Of a stretch of 64,000 bases of DNA, positions 1 to 7,249 are shown piece by piece. The notes beneath the pieces were generated by a model. The model had not been told where the DNA came from. It searched no databases and saw only the letters and a list, made by a program, of their open reading frames with translations. A program made the translations under genes and the position numbers. Positions within the stretch are counted from its first letter, which is position 1; the number at the start of each line of letters is the position of its first letter. Source of the stretch: Clostridium sp. 'White wine YQ' (GTDB taxonomy: Bacteria; Bacillota; Clostridia; Clostridiales; Clostridiaceae); the NCBI RefSeq assembly GCF_028728205.1, contig NZ_JAQYUU010000001.1, positions 2,154,082-2,218,081 of the forward strand, given 5' to 3'.

Positions 1-198
1 ACTTCCTGCAGTTACAATGCTAACACCACAAATTAATGCAGTAATACTGACTGCAGTACTAACAATTGAACTTGAAATTCCTAAATCACTAGTAAGTGGT
101 GGTACGCCTGCTGTTATAGCACTTGCAAATAACCAATAAGTTGCAACACCTAGAATCATTCCAAATAACAAACGATCATTACCCTTATAATTTGTCAT
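1..198 (-). CDS. MFS transporter, N-terminal part only
   Basis: The frame starts at ATG 198 behind the ribosome binding site GGAGGAAAATAT and runs off the left edge, so only 66 residues are visible. They form a short cytoplasmic tail (MTNYKGNDRLLFGMILG), a first hydrophobic helix, a GVPPLTSDLG loop and the start of a second helix. This is the usual beginning of DHA2-type drug/proton antiporters of the major facilitator superfamily, which act in the cytoplasmic membrane. Export of a small molecule is inferred from the family; the substrate cannot be assigned from this fragment. Another MFS class is possible. The gene is separated by about 260 bp from the two-component pair to its right and points the same way. 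Confidence 0.7.
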   Translation of the reverse strand, partial: MTNYKGNDRLLFGMILGVATYWLFASAITAGVPPLTSDLGISSSIVSTAVSITALICGVSIVTAGS

Positions 199-447
199 AT
201 ATTTTCCTCCTAAACCCTTTTTATTTTTTTCCTTACTAAATTTTAATAATAATTGCATGAAAAGTACTTAAATACTGTTTACACTCACTAATATCTATAC
301 TTAATTTTGAATTATAATTTTGTGAGCAATTTCATATTATACCTATTCATCAGAAGTTAAAATAGCATTTCTTCCAACGTTTCTACCCATACCTTTAATT
401 CAATTATTTATCACGTTAGGAGGTTTTTTTTCTTACTAAACGTAAAA

Positions 448-481
448 AGAAGTTAAAAGTACTATTTTCCTTTTAACTTCT
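448..481 (-). terminator. Intrinsic terminator overlapping the end of the histidine kinase gene
   Basis: Twelve-base arms AGAAGTTAAAAG (448-459) and CTTTTAACTTCT (470-481) form a perfect stem with a 10-nt loop. On the minus strand the stem is followed by TTTTTACG. The upstream arm lies inside the last codons of the kinase gene, whose stop codon is at 462, so coding sequence and terminator share bases. Confidence 0.8.
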
Positions 482-1766
482 CCTCTGCAGAAAAAATATA
501 TAAATCTTGTGTAAACATTCCCTCATTAATAAATGTATTTAGGTTCATTTTTGGATTCTTATCCACTATAGATTTTAGTATATAAAGACCTAATCCTCTA
601 TTTTCACCTTTAGTAGAATATCCTCTATCATAAATTTTATCCATATTCAATTCTTGTTTTTTAAATGTATTAGCTACTGTAATATTTAAGTTATTATCAA
701 TCGCTTCCACATAAATTTCTAATTTTTTATGTTCATTTTTTAATACTTCCTCTAATGCATTTTCTAATATTATTCCCATAACTCTAGAAAATTCCATTTC
801 AGATATATTACATTCCTTTATTTTTCCTATAGTTATTAAGCTTACTTCTATATCTTTCTTAATACTTAACATTATATAATATGAAAGAATAGATTTTAAA
901 GGTATATAATTTATATCTTTCAAATTCAGGAAGGCATCATAACTTTTATCCCCTACCACTTCTCTACTTAATTTATCTAATAGATCATTTTCTTTTAAGT
1001 TATCCATTCCAATGCCTAAAACTATGTTTTTATAATCATGTTTAAACTCTCTATATTTCTCCACTAACTTCTCTATGGTATCTATGTATAGGGTTAATTC
1101 CTTAATCTTCTTTTCTTTTTCATTTAGTTCTAATTCATCTTTTATATTCTGAATGTCTAGTTTATTATTTATAATGTAAAACATTAAGATAAAAAAGTTT
1201 ATCGAAACAAATATGATTAATTTAATTCCGTAGTTAATATTTAAATCATTTATTATTTTTATCAATATATTAATAAGAATGATTATGTATATGCCATTAA
1301 AGTTTCTTTCTTTCACATTATCATCTGGAAAACTCAAAGGAATATATCTCCTAAATAACCCAAATGCTAATAAGATTGCTAAATAAATTAATATAAAACT
1401 ATAATTAATAGGATGTAATAAAATATTAAAATTAAATATATCTGCTATATTTATTTTATAATCTAAAATAAGTACTATACCTGAACTCATATAATAGGAC
1501 ATGAGAGTAATTAACTCTACAAAAAAGGAAAGTTCCAAATTCCTTCTGAAGTTCTTGCCAATGCAGAAATAGGTTATTATATAATTGCAAAACCATACAA
1601 ATATAAATGATAAAAGGTTATCAGCTAAAAACTGCATAACACTTGGTTTAATAAGCATCACTATTATTATTGCAAAAATACCATTTAGTTTAATATTTAT
1701 CTTTTTATCAGAAAAAGCATAAATAAGATAGGTTTGAACTAATGTGGTTGCTACTGTGTAAAGCAT
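462..1766 (-). CDS. AgrC-like sensor histidine kinase (HPK10/GHKL family)
   Basis: This 434-residue membrane sensor kinase has about six hydrophobic segments in residues 1-200, a coiled linker (about 205-240), the phosphoacceptor region REFKHDYKN with His243, and a GHKL ATPase domain with an N-box-like ILENALEE and a G-box NRGLGLYILKSI. FKHDY is typical of AgrC/BlpH peptide-pheromone kinases rather than of HisKA kinases. By family it autophosphorylates in response to a peptide and passes the phosphate to the LytTR regulator encoded just upstream. The start ATG 1766 has the RBS AAGGAGATACGATC and overlaps the regulator's end by 16 bp, so the two are translationally coupled. No agrB or agrD is visible nearby, so the ligand is unknown. 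Confidence 0.88.
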   Translation of the reverse strand: MLYTVATTLVQTYLIYAFSDKKINIKLNGIFAIIIVMLIKPSVMQFLADNLLSFIFVWFCNYIITYFCIGKNFRRNLELSFFVELITLMSYYMSSGIVLILDYKINIADIFNFNILLHPINYSFILIYLAILLAFGLFRRYIPLSFPDDNVKERNFNGIYIIILINILIKIINDLNINYGIKLIIFVSINFFILMFYIINNKLDIQNIKDELELNEKEKKIKELTLYIDTIEKLVEKYREFKHDYKNIVLGIGMDNLKENDLLDKLSREVVGDKSYDAFLNLKDINYIPLKSILSYYIMLSIKKDIEVSLITIGKIKECNISEMEFSRVMGIILENALEEVLKNEHKKLEIYVEAIDNNLNITVANTFKKQELNMDKIYDRGYSTKGENRGLGLYILKSIVDKNPKMNLNTFINEGMFTQDLYIFSAEEKLKGK

Positions 1767-2485
1767 GATCGTATCTCCTTCTCTCTTCTCTTAGAAACAA
1801 TCTCCCTTATACCACCAGTAAGAACTACATATAAATCCTCATTAACATCTTCAATCATTTTAATATGTTCTTTATTAACAATTATGCTTCTATGAATTTG
1901 TATAAATTGATTTGAAAGTTCTTCTTGAATTTCCTTTAGAGTTAAATTCACGCTTATTTCCTTATTTATTGTATATATAATAATCTTCTTTTTACTCTTA
2001 TCAGTTCCAATACAAATAATATCTGAGGGTTTTATAATAAATACATTTCCACCAACCTTAAATATTAAAGATTCATTCTCAATCTTATCTTTATAAATTT
2101 TAATATATGTATTAAGTGCTTCTCTTATAGAATTTTCCATGTCAAAGCCTTTGTCTATAAAGTCTAATATTTTCAGCTTATATTTAAATACGCTTTGCAT
2201 TTGATGTACATAAGAAGTAACATATATCATTTCTCCTTTATATTCATCAATATTTCTTATCTCTCTTCCTAGCATTAACCCATTTTTGTCCTGTTTCAAA
2301 TCAATATCTAAAATATAAAGGCAATCTTCATAGGATTTTAAAGATTTAATATATTTTATTGCCTCTTCATAGATATTAAATGCTTTGATATTACATTCCA
2401 AGCCTCTCTCTCCAAATACAAGTTTTGCTATTTGAGAAATTTTTACTATATATTCTTTTCTATCTTCACATATAATTATGTTCAT
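1751..2485 (-). CDS. AgrA-like response regulator, receiver plus LytTR DNA-binding domain
   Basis: About 244 residues. The N-terminal receiver begins MNIIICED and has the phosphoacceptor Asp60 in LYILDIDL, followed by DKNGLMLGREIR, which closely resembles the AgrA pattern. The C-terminal half (about 140-244) is a LytTR domain with VFIIKPSDIICIGTDKSKK and IQIHRSIIVNKEHI. It would bind DNA and control transcription when phosphorylated by the kinase encoded next. A GTG four codons upstream (2497) is also in frame; ATG 2485 is preferred because GGTGATTTTT sits directly before it. The target promoter is not evident: no LytTR-type direct repeat is obvious in the flanks. Confidence 0.88.
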   Translation of the reverse strand: MNIIICEDRKEYIVKISQIAKLVFGERGLECNIKAFNIYEEAIKYIKSLKSYEDCLYILDIDLKQDKNGLMLGREIRNIDEYKGEMIYVTSYVHQMQSVFKYKLKILDFIDKGFDMENSIREALNTYIKIYKDKIENESLIFKVGGNVFIIKPSDIICIGTDKSKKKIIIYTINKEISVNLTLKEIQEELSNQFIQIHRSIIVNKEHIKMIEDVNEDLYVVLTGGIREIVSKRREKEIRSCFTQ

Positions 2486-2549
2486 AAAAATCACCACTCT
2501 ACATTTTTATAATATAATGATACCTCTTTTCTCAATTTTTGAAAATAAA

Positions 2550-2582
2550 AAGGAACTTACTACTGAAAAGAGCAAGTCCCTT
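2550..2582 (-). terminator. Terminator after the DUF956 gene
   Basis: Arms AAGGAACTT and AAGTCCCTT pair with one mismatch. On the minus strand the hairpin is followed by TTTTATTTTC. It lies 38 bp beyond the DUF956 stop codon. Confidence 0.7.
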
Positions 2583-2619
2583 GTTTTTTATTTTATGTTT
2601 ACTTAATAACTTATTTAGT

Positions 2620-2997
2620 TTATTTATTCTTCTTAAATAGTGATTTCACAGCTCGTTTTACCACATCAAAAAAGCTTAACGAAGAAACCATATGCTCTGG
2701 ATCAATATAATTTCGAACAGTACGAAGTACCTTTTTTGCATCTTTTGAGGCAAAAGTATATGTACCATTTTTCTTTGTTCTGATTGCATATCTTGGAATC
2801 CATTTTCCTTTAAACATTACAGATGCAATGACATAGTCAACCTCTTCCCAAGGAATTTGAATAAACTTGCGTGTATCACGAGAATTATAGAATTCGAAAC
2901 CCTTGTCGCCAATCATGAGTTTACCATAATCTGAAAAACCCGTAAATGCTGTTGCTTCAATTACTAAATCTACTTTTGTATTGAGTGATTCAACCAT
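2620..2997 (-). CDS. DUF956 family protein (ManO-like) linked to the mannose PTS
   Basis: 125 residues from ATG 2997, chosen because AGAGGTAGATCGG lies directly upstream; the frame stays open for 37 more codons but those lack an RBS and look like read-through of spacer. The sequence MVESLNTKVDLVIEATAF ... GKLMIGDKGFEFYN ... WEEVDYVIASVMFKGKWIPR with a basic tail AVKSLFKKNK is characteristic of DUF956, a family that accompanies mannose-class PTS operons in Firmicutes and is called ManO in some lactic acid bacteria. Its molecular role is not established; a regulatory role for the mannose PTS has been proposed. It follows manZ after a terminator, so it may depend on read-through or on its own promoter. 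Confidence 0.8.
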   Translation of the reverse strand: MVESLNTKVDLVIEATAFTGFSDYGKLMIGDKGFEFYNSRDTRKFIQIPWEEVDYVIASVMFKGKWIPRYAIRTKKNGTYTFASKDAKKVLRTVRNYIDPEHMVSSLSFFDVVKRAVKSLFKKNK

Positions 2998-3173
2998 CCG
3001 ATCTACCTCTTTTCTACTTATACAAAAATTTATTACTATCATTATATATTCTTTATATATTACTATCAAGTGTTTGAAAGTAGATAAACTTAACACATAT
3101 ATTACCAATCTATATTATTAGTATTGTACCAATTATTTTTTACTCTACTTTAACTACTCTATATGTTAATAAA

Positions 3174-3197
3174 AGCCCAGGCTAAAAAGCCTAGGCT
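3174..3197 (-). terminator. Terminator at the end of manXYZ
   Basis: Arms AGCCCAGGCT and AGCCTAGGCT pair across a 4-nt loop with one mismatch. On the minus strand the stem is followed by TTTATTAAC. It lies 12 bp after the manZ stop codon, between manZ and the DUF956 gene. Confidence 0.75.
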
Positions 3198-3209
3198 AAT
3201 TTTTAAATA

Positions 3210-4121
3210 TTACATTAATCCGATTAAGTGGAAAACAATACCAATTACAAATAATCCTAGAATCATAACAATTGGAGATACTTTCTTCTTAAGTAACCAC
3301 ATACAGATAAGTGTGATTATTAATCCTGCAAGTCCAGGAATTAATGAATCTAAGTTACCTTGTAAAGTTGTTACCTTAGTATCAGTTAATGCCATACCTG
3401 ATCCTTGTTGTAATAGAGCTTGTTGAATTCCAGCAGCTCCATCAGGAAGCTTGCTCCAATCAATGAATGCTCCATCACTTAATTTAACTGATGATACTAC
3501 TGGTGCAAATCTAACAGATACCCATCTGTTAACTAATGATCCTAATATGAACATACCAAGGATAGATGCTCCTTTTGTAATATCTTGTAATAAACCACCA
3601 GTTAAATCTTCACTGATACGAGATCCTGCTTTGTAACCGAACTCTTGTGTATACCACATAAATGCCATACGAATTATGTTCCAAGCAAAGAAGAATATGA
3701 ATGGTCCAATAATGTTACCGCTAATAGCAAGTGAAGCAGCTAATGCTCCTAATATTGGTCTTACAGTAAACCAGAATACTGGATCTCCGATACCAGCTAA
3801 AGGTCCCATCATACCAACCTTAACACCTTGAATAGTTGCGTTATCGATTGGAGCACCATTTGCACGTTCTTCTTCTAATGCTAATGTTACACCAATAACT
3901 GGTGAAGCTACATATGGATGAGTGTTGAAGAACTCTAAGTGACGTTCCAACGCTGCAGTTCTTTCTTCTTTAGTCTTATATAATCTTTTGATTGCTGGAA
4001 TCATTGCGAATGCCCAACCACCGTTTTGCATTCTTTCATAGTTCCAAGAACCTTGAAGGAAAGCTGAACGCCACCAAACAGAAATACGATCTTTTTTAGT
4101 TAATTTTAAATCTTTTGCCAT
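3210..4121 (-). CDS. manZ: PTS mannose-family transporter subunit IID
   Basis: 303 residues. The IID subunit and IIC form the membrane channel of mannose-class phosphotransferase systems, which import and phosphorylate hexoses such as mannose or glucose. Recognisable stretches are the cytoplasmic N-terminal part (WWRSAFLQGSWNYERMQNGG, LEFFNTHPYVASPVIGVTLA) and the GMMGPLAGIGDPVFWFTVRP motif typical of IID, followed by membrane helices and a hydrophobic C-terminal hairpin. The length is normal for the family. It lies 17 bp downstream of manY and ends the transporter part of the operon, before a hairpin. The exact sugar cannot be read from the sequence; mannose/glucose is the family default. 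Confidence 0.95.
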   Translation of the reverse strand: MAKDLKLTKKDRISVWWRSAFLQGSWNYERMQNGGWAFAMIPAIKRLYKTKEERTAALERHLEFFNTHPYVASPVIGVTLALEEERANGAPIDNATIQGVKVGMMGPLAGIGDPVFWFTVRPILGALAASLAISGNIIGPFIFFFAWNIIRMAFMWYTQEFGYKAGSRISEDLTGGLLQDITKGASILGMFILGSLVNRWVSVRFAPVVSSVKLSDGAFIDWSKLPDGAAGIQQALLQQGSGMALTDTKVTTLQGNLDSLIPGLAGLIITLICMWLLKKKVSPIVMILGLFVIGIVFHLIGLM

Positions 4122-4138
4122 TTTCGTCCTCTCCCTTC

Positions 4139-4939
4139 TTAGTATCTATCTATAAGATCCCCTAATGGATCTCCAGTATTTGAACTTCCGCCGTTGCCGC
4201 CTTGTTTACTTAATGCTAAGTAAAGAAGAGCTAATGCAACACCTAAAGCACCTAATCCGATAAGTGTAATTTGTGAAACTGTTGCTAATACAAAACCTAC
4301 TGCAAAGAATGGCCATACTTCTTTTGTAGCCATCATGTTGATTACCATTGCATAACCAACAGCTACAACCATTCCACCACCGATTGCTAAACCACCTGTT
4401 AACCAAGTAGGCATAGCGTCAAGTAATGAACGTATTGGATCAGCACCAATTGCTAATATTAAACCAGCAGGAATTGCTATACGTACACCTTGTAAGCAGA
4501 TAGCAGCGATTTGCCACATTTCAACAGCTCTGATATTTCCTTCTTTTGCAGCTGCATCCATGAAGTGTACAAATGCTGTAGCAATAGTACGACAAATAAT
4601 TGTTAATAATAAACCTGCAACTGCTAGAGGAACAGCTATAGCGATTGCTGAAGCAACTCCCTCTTTACCTTGTCCACCAAGAACTAAAATAATTGCGGAT
4701 GCAACAGATGCTAATGCTGCATCAGGTGCTACTGCAGCACCGATATTTGCCCAGCCTAAAGCGATCATTTGAAGAGTACCACCTAGGATAAGGCATGGTA
4801 ATAAATTTCCTGTAGCTAAACCGATTAATGTACAAGCTATTATTGGTTGATGGAATTGGAATTCATCCAATATACCTTCTACACCAGCTAGAAATGCTAC
4901 AATGATGACTAATATTATTTGAATTATATTTAAAGTCAC
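4139..4939 (-). CDS. manY: PTS mannose-family transporter subunit IIC
   Basis: 266 residues of mostly hydrophobic sequence with the IIC hallmarks FAGVEG-like LAGVEGILDEFQFHQPI near the N-terminus, GGTLQMIALGWANIGAAVAPDAALASV and a long run of membrane helices. It forms the sugar channel together with IID. Translation starts at a GTG (4939) placed 10 nt after GGAGG; no better ATG is available. The C-terminus is a short hydrophilic Gly/Ser tail (GGNGGSSNTGDPLGDLIDRY). It sits between manX and manZ with short spacers (51 and 17 bp), as expected for one transcript. Confidence 0.95.
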   Translation of the reverse strand: MTLNIIQIILVIIVAFLAGVEGILDEFQFHQPIIACTLIGLATGNLLPCLILGGTLQMIALGWANIGAAVAPDAALASVASAIILVLGGQGKEGVASAIAIAVPLAVAGLLLTIICRTIATAFVHFMDAAAKEGNIRAVEMWQIAAICLQGVRIAIPAGLILAIGADPIRSLLDAMPTWLTGGLAIGGGMVVAVGYAMVINMMATKEVWPFFAVGFVLATVSQITLIGLGALGVALALLYLALSKQGGNGGSSNTGDPLGDLIDRY

Positions 4940-4990
4940 GATTATTAAACCTCCTTTTGTCTAAATAATTAGATTTCTTAAATAATTAAA

Positions 4991-5965
4991 TTATTTAAGT
5001 TTAGCTAATTCTTCTTGTGCTTTTTTTAGTATTTCGTCCATATTTCCTTTTGAATCATTTGGTACTTTACGAACGTCAAAGTTTAGTCCAGCTTTTTTAA
5101 GTTTATTGAATGTATCAATATCTACTTGATTAAAAGCAAGTACTTTATTTGGTTGAACTTTACCTAAAGAGTGAGCCATTGAACCAACATTGATTGTCTT
5201 CAAAGGTACTCCACCTTCTACTGCTCTTAGTACATCCTCTGGATTTTCAAAAAGAAGCATAGCACGTTGTCCACCAAAATGTTGATCATCTTTTGCAAGC
5301 TTGATCATATGATCTACTGGTACAACATGAGCCTTAACTCCTGGAGGAGCAGCTTGTGTAATTAAGTTCTTACGAAGTTTGTCTCTTGCAACATCATCTG
5401 ACACAACAATGATACGTGTAGGTTGCATAGCTTTTGTCCAAGCAGTTGCTACTTGTCCATGAAGCAAACGAGAGTCGATTCTAGCTAAAACATACTCGAA
5501 TGATCCAGGTGCACCTGCATTAGATTGTTGAGCTGAGGCTTGTGAAGTTCCACCAGTAACTGGTTCTAATGTTTCTGGTTTAACCTTGATTCCTTCTTTA
5601 GCTGATTTTAAAATAGATGCTGCAATTTCATGTGCAGATTCATTTGAAAGACGTAAACCATAAGCTTCAATCAACATTGGAAGATTTAAACCGGCTACAA
5701 TAGCCCATTTATCTTTGTGTTCTTCAAATAGAGAGTTTGCTTGGTTGAATGGAGTACCGCCCCAAAGATCAACTAAGAATAAAACCTCATCTTGCTTGTC
5801 AAAAGATGCGATTGCTTCTTTCATTTTTGCTTTTAGATCATCAGGTCCTTCACTTGGCATCAACGTAATAGCTTTAACGTTTTCTTGTTCTCCGAAAATC
5901 ATCGTACCAGATTGCAAGATGCCTTTAGCAAATTCACCGTGACTAGCAAGAATAATTCCTACCAT
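4991..5965 (-). CDS. manX: PTS mannose-family fused IIAB component
   Basis: 324 residues with both cytoplasmic phosphotransfer domains in one chain. IIA covers about residues 1-130 with the phosphoryl-accepting His9 in [10 protein letters not shown] Ser/Ala/Gly-rich linker (about 136-155) leads to IIB (about 156-324) with the second active-site His169 in [13 protein letters not shown]. Phosphate passes from HPr to His9, then His169, then to the sugar held by IIC/IID. The start ATG 5965 has TAGGAGGTATAAGTAAAA upstream. It is the first gene of manXYZ. No sigma-54 type -24/-12 element was seen upstream, and no LevR-type activator gene is in the window, so regulation remains unassigned. Confidence 0.95.
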   Translation of the reverse strand: MVGIILASHGEFAKGILQSGTMIFGEQENVKAITLMPSEGPDDLKAKMKEAIASFDKQDEVLFLVDLWGGTPFNQANSLFEEHKDKWAIVAGLNLPMLIEAYGLRLSNESAHEIAASILKSAKEGIKVKPETLEPVTGGTSQASAQQSNAGAPGSFEYVLARIDSRLLHGQVATAWTKAMQPTRIIVVSDDVARDKLRKNLITQAAPPGVKAHVVPVDHMIKLAKDDQHFGGQRAMLLFENPEDVLRAVEGGVPLKTINVGSMAHSLGKVQPNKVLAFNQVDIDTFNKLKKAGLNFDVRKVPNDSKGNMDEILKKAQEELAKLK

Positions 5966-6464
5966 TTTTACTTATACCTCCTAATTTTTATTTGCTACAA
6001 AAACAAAAGGCATGAGCATTATAAAATAAAACAAAATACATATTGTTTGAATTTCATTACACTGCTTGTACATTGAATTAAATTAATTAAAAAACATCAT
6101 AATACCCTTATAAAGCTGTACAAAACACAATGAGTACAAATCAATATTAAATTATTTTATTTACTTTGATAACGCCTAGTTGAATTAGTAACATGCTTGA
6201 TATTATTATTTATTATTACTTTGTAATCTACTTAGGAACCGCTATTTAACTATTCCTAACTTGACTACGTTTTCATAATAACACTTTTTTTTATAAATTT
6301 CAAGGTATTAAATCATATTATTTTATATTATTTTTTATTATTCAATATTTGTTAATATTTCTGAACCAATCACTTTCTAATTTTCAGAATATTCTAAATA
6401 TTGATAATTTTCCGTCTAAAACTGTCATATTGAGAATATGCTATGAAACTTGAAAAAAATATGA
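5966..6464. other. Long AT-rich spacer holding the manX promoter/leader
   Basis: About 500 bp without a credible gene, read on both strands. It must contain the manX promoter. Several weak -10-like AT-rich stretches are present, but I could not single out a -35/-10 pair. I looked specifically for a sigma-54 element (TGGCA-N7-TGC on the minus strand) and for a cre box and found neither in convincing form; TGATAACGCC near 6170 resembles a cre box only partially. Confidence 0.5.
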
Positions 6465-6500
6465 CCGCTTGTAAGTAGCTTTTAAGTTACTTACAAACGG
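6465..6500 (-). terminator. Terminator downstream of the DUF2249 gene
   Basis: Arms CCGCTTGTAAGTA (6465-6477) and TACTTACAAACGG (6488-6500) pair over 13 bp. The single non-Watson-Crick position is a G-U wobble on the minus-strand RNA but a C-A mismatch on the plus-strand RNA, so the structure belongs to the minus strand. It is followed there by TCATATTTTTTTC. Confidence 0.7.
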
Positions 6501-6578
6501 TTTAAGTGAGTTCACAAAAAAATTCATAATTAGAGTTTCTAATATCTTTAGAAATTAGTTCAAAGTTATATAGAGATG

Positions 6579-6812
6579 CTATTTCTTTTTGATAGCTACA
6601 CGCCATACCTCTGGTCCTTGCTCAAGATATTCCCATTCAAATTGTTCAGTATATTCTGCTAAAAATTGATAATGTAGTGGTCTTGGATCATGGTCATTTA
6701 ATAGCTCCATTTCTTCTCCACTCACTAAATTATTAAAAGTATCAAATATTACAACATGCTTTTCCCTTGGTGGATATATACGTGCATCTACTTGTGCTTT
6801 AAATCTTGACAT
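6579..6812 (-). CDS. DUF2249 domain protein
   Basis: 77 residues from ATG 6812, with the RBS TTGGAGGTAGAATT. The whole protein is one DUF2249 domain: ARIYPPREKHVVIFDTFNNL, GEEMELLNDHDPRPLHYQF, and FEWEYLEQGPEVWRVAI. The DHDPRPL and GPEVWRV strings are the family signature. DUF2249 proteins are small, TusA-like folded proteins often found beside hemerythrin-like, nitric-oxide or denitrification genes; the biochemical function is not settled. Here it is a single-gene unit with its own terminator and an upstream CRP/FNR-type palindrome, which suggests control by redox, NO or a similar signal. Confidence 0.88.
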   Translation of the reverse strand: MSRFKAQVDARIYPPREKHVVIFDTFNNLVSGEEMELLNDHDPRPLHYQFLAEYTEQFEWEYLEQGPEVWRVAIKKK

Positions 6813-6873
6813 AATTCTACCTCCAATATAGATAATTTATAGTATATATATTATCTATAAATAGAGAAACTTT

Positions 6874-6891
6874 ATGTGATTTCAATCACAT
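6874..6891 (-). promoter_or_regulatory. CRP/FNR-family operator upstream of the DUF2249 gene
   Basis: Perfect 7-bp arms ATGTGAT and ATCACAT separated by TTCA give the consensus TGTGA-N6-TCACA. The centre lies about 70 bp before the ATG. A -10-like stretch (TATACT or AATATA, 6841-6853) would place the operator centre about 41-48 bp before the start of transcription, the position of a class II activator site. Distances and regulator are inferred. Confidence 0.6.
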
Positions 6892-6965
6892 GTGTGCATC
6901 ATAGTTCTTAGAATAATATATTTCTTCTAAAAAGTATACACTAAAATCCACCCTCAAAAACAAGA

Positions 6966-6989
6966 AAAACCCTTCAATTCAAGGGTTTT
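6966..6989 (+). terminator. Hairpin with terminator form, no clear upstream gene
   Basis: Arms AAAACCCTT and AAGGGTTTT pair perfectly around a 6-nt loop. The plus-strand continuation (CCATTGTG) has no U-run beyond the stem itself, so a terminator is only possible. It may simply insulate the divergent DUF2249 promoter from the ABC-F unit. No coding frame ends just before it on either strand. Confidence 0.4.
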
Positions 6990-7095
6990 CCATTGTGTAC
7001 TTTGGATTACTCTCCTATTACCTTTTCTTGCTCTCATTATTAGCAAAAAAACTTTTGCTAAAATAAGAACAGTTTTTATTGCCAATATGAAGTCA

Positions 7096-7124
7096 TTGAA
7101 CTTAGCCTTAAAAAGTGTTATGCT
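7096..7124 (+). promoter_or_regulatory. Sigma-A promoter of the ABC-F gene
   Basis: TTGAAC (7096-7101) and TATGCT (7119-7124) are spaced by exactly 17 bp. Transcription would start near 7131 and give a leader of about 120 nt before the GTG start at 7250. A second -10-like TATAAT lies at 7142-7147 but has no good -35. Confidence 0.6.
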
Positions 7125-7199
7125 ATCAAAGTTAAACTTAATATAATATCTTTACTATACAAATAACAAGTGTAACATAGTAATTTAAAAAATATATTG

Positions 7200-7227
7200 A
7201 AGAGCTTATTTCTATAGGCTCTTTTTT
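7200..7227 (+). terminator. Leader terminator (attenuator) before the ABC-F gene
   Basis: Arms AAGAGC (7200-7205) and GCTCTT (7218-7223) are followed directly by TTTT. The hairpin lies between the promoter and the ribosome binding site, so it would stop transcription before the gene unless it is bypassed. This matches the attenuation arrangement known for several antibiotic-resistance ABC-F genes. I did not find a convincing upstream leader peptide or alternative anti-terminator pairing. Confidence 0.55.
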
Positions 7228-7249
7228 AGTGATAAAGAGAGGTAATAAC

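Noticed and set aside
6165..6185. cre (CcpA) box near TGATAACGCC
   Set aside because: Only part of the consensus fits and the symmetry is poor; not listed as a site.
5966..6578. Sigma-54 promoter for the mannose PTS operon
   Set aside because: No TGGCA-N7-TGC element was found on the minus strand, and no LevR/ManR-type activator gene is present.
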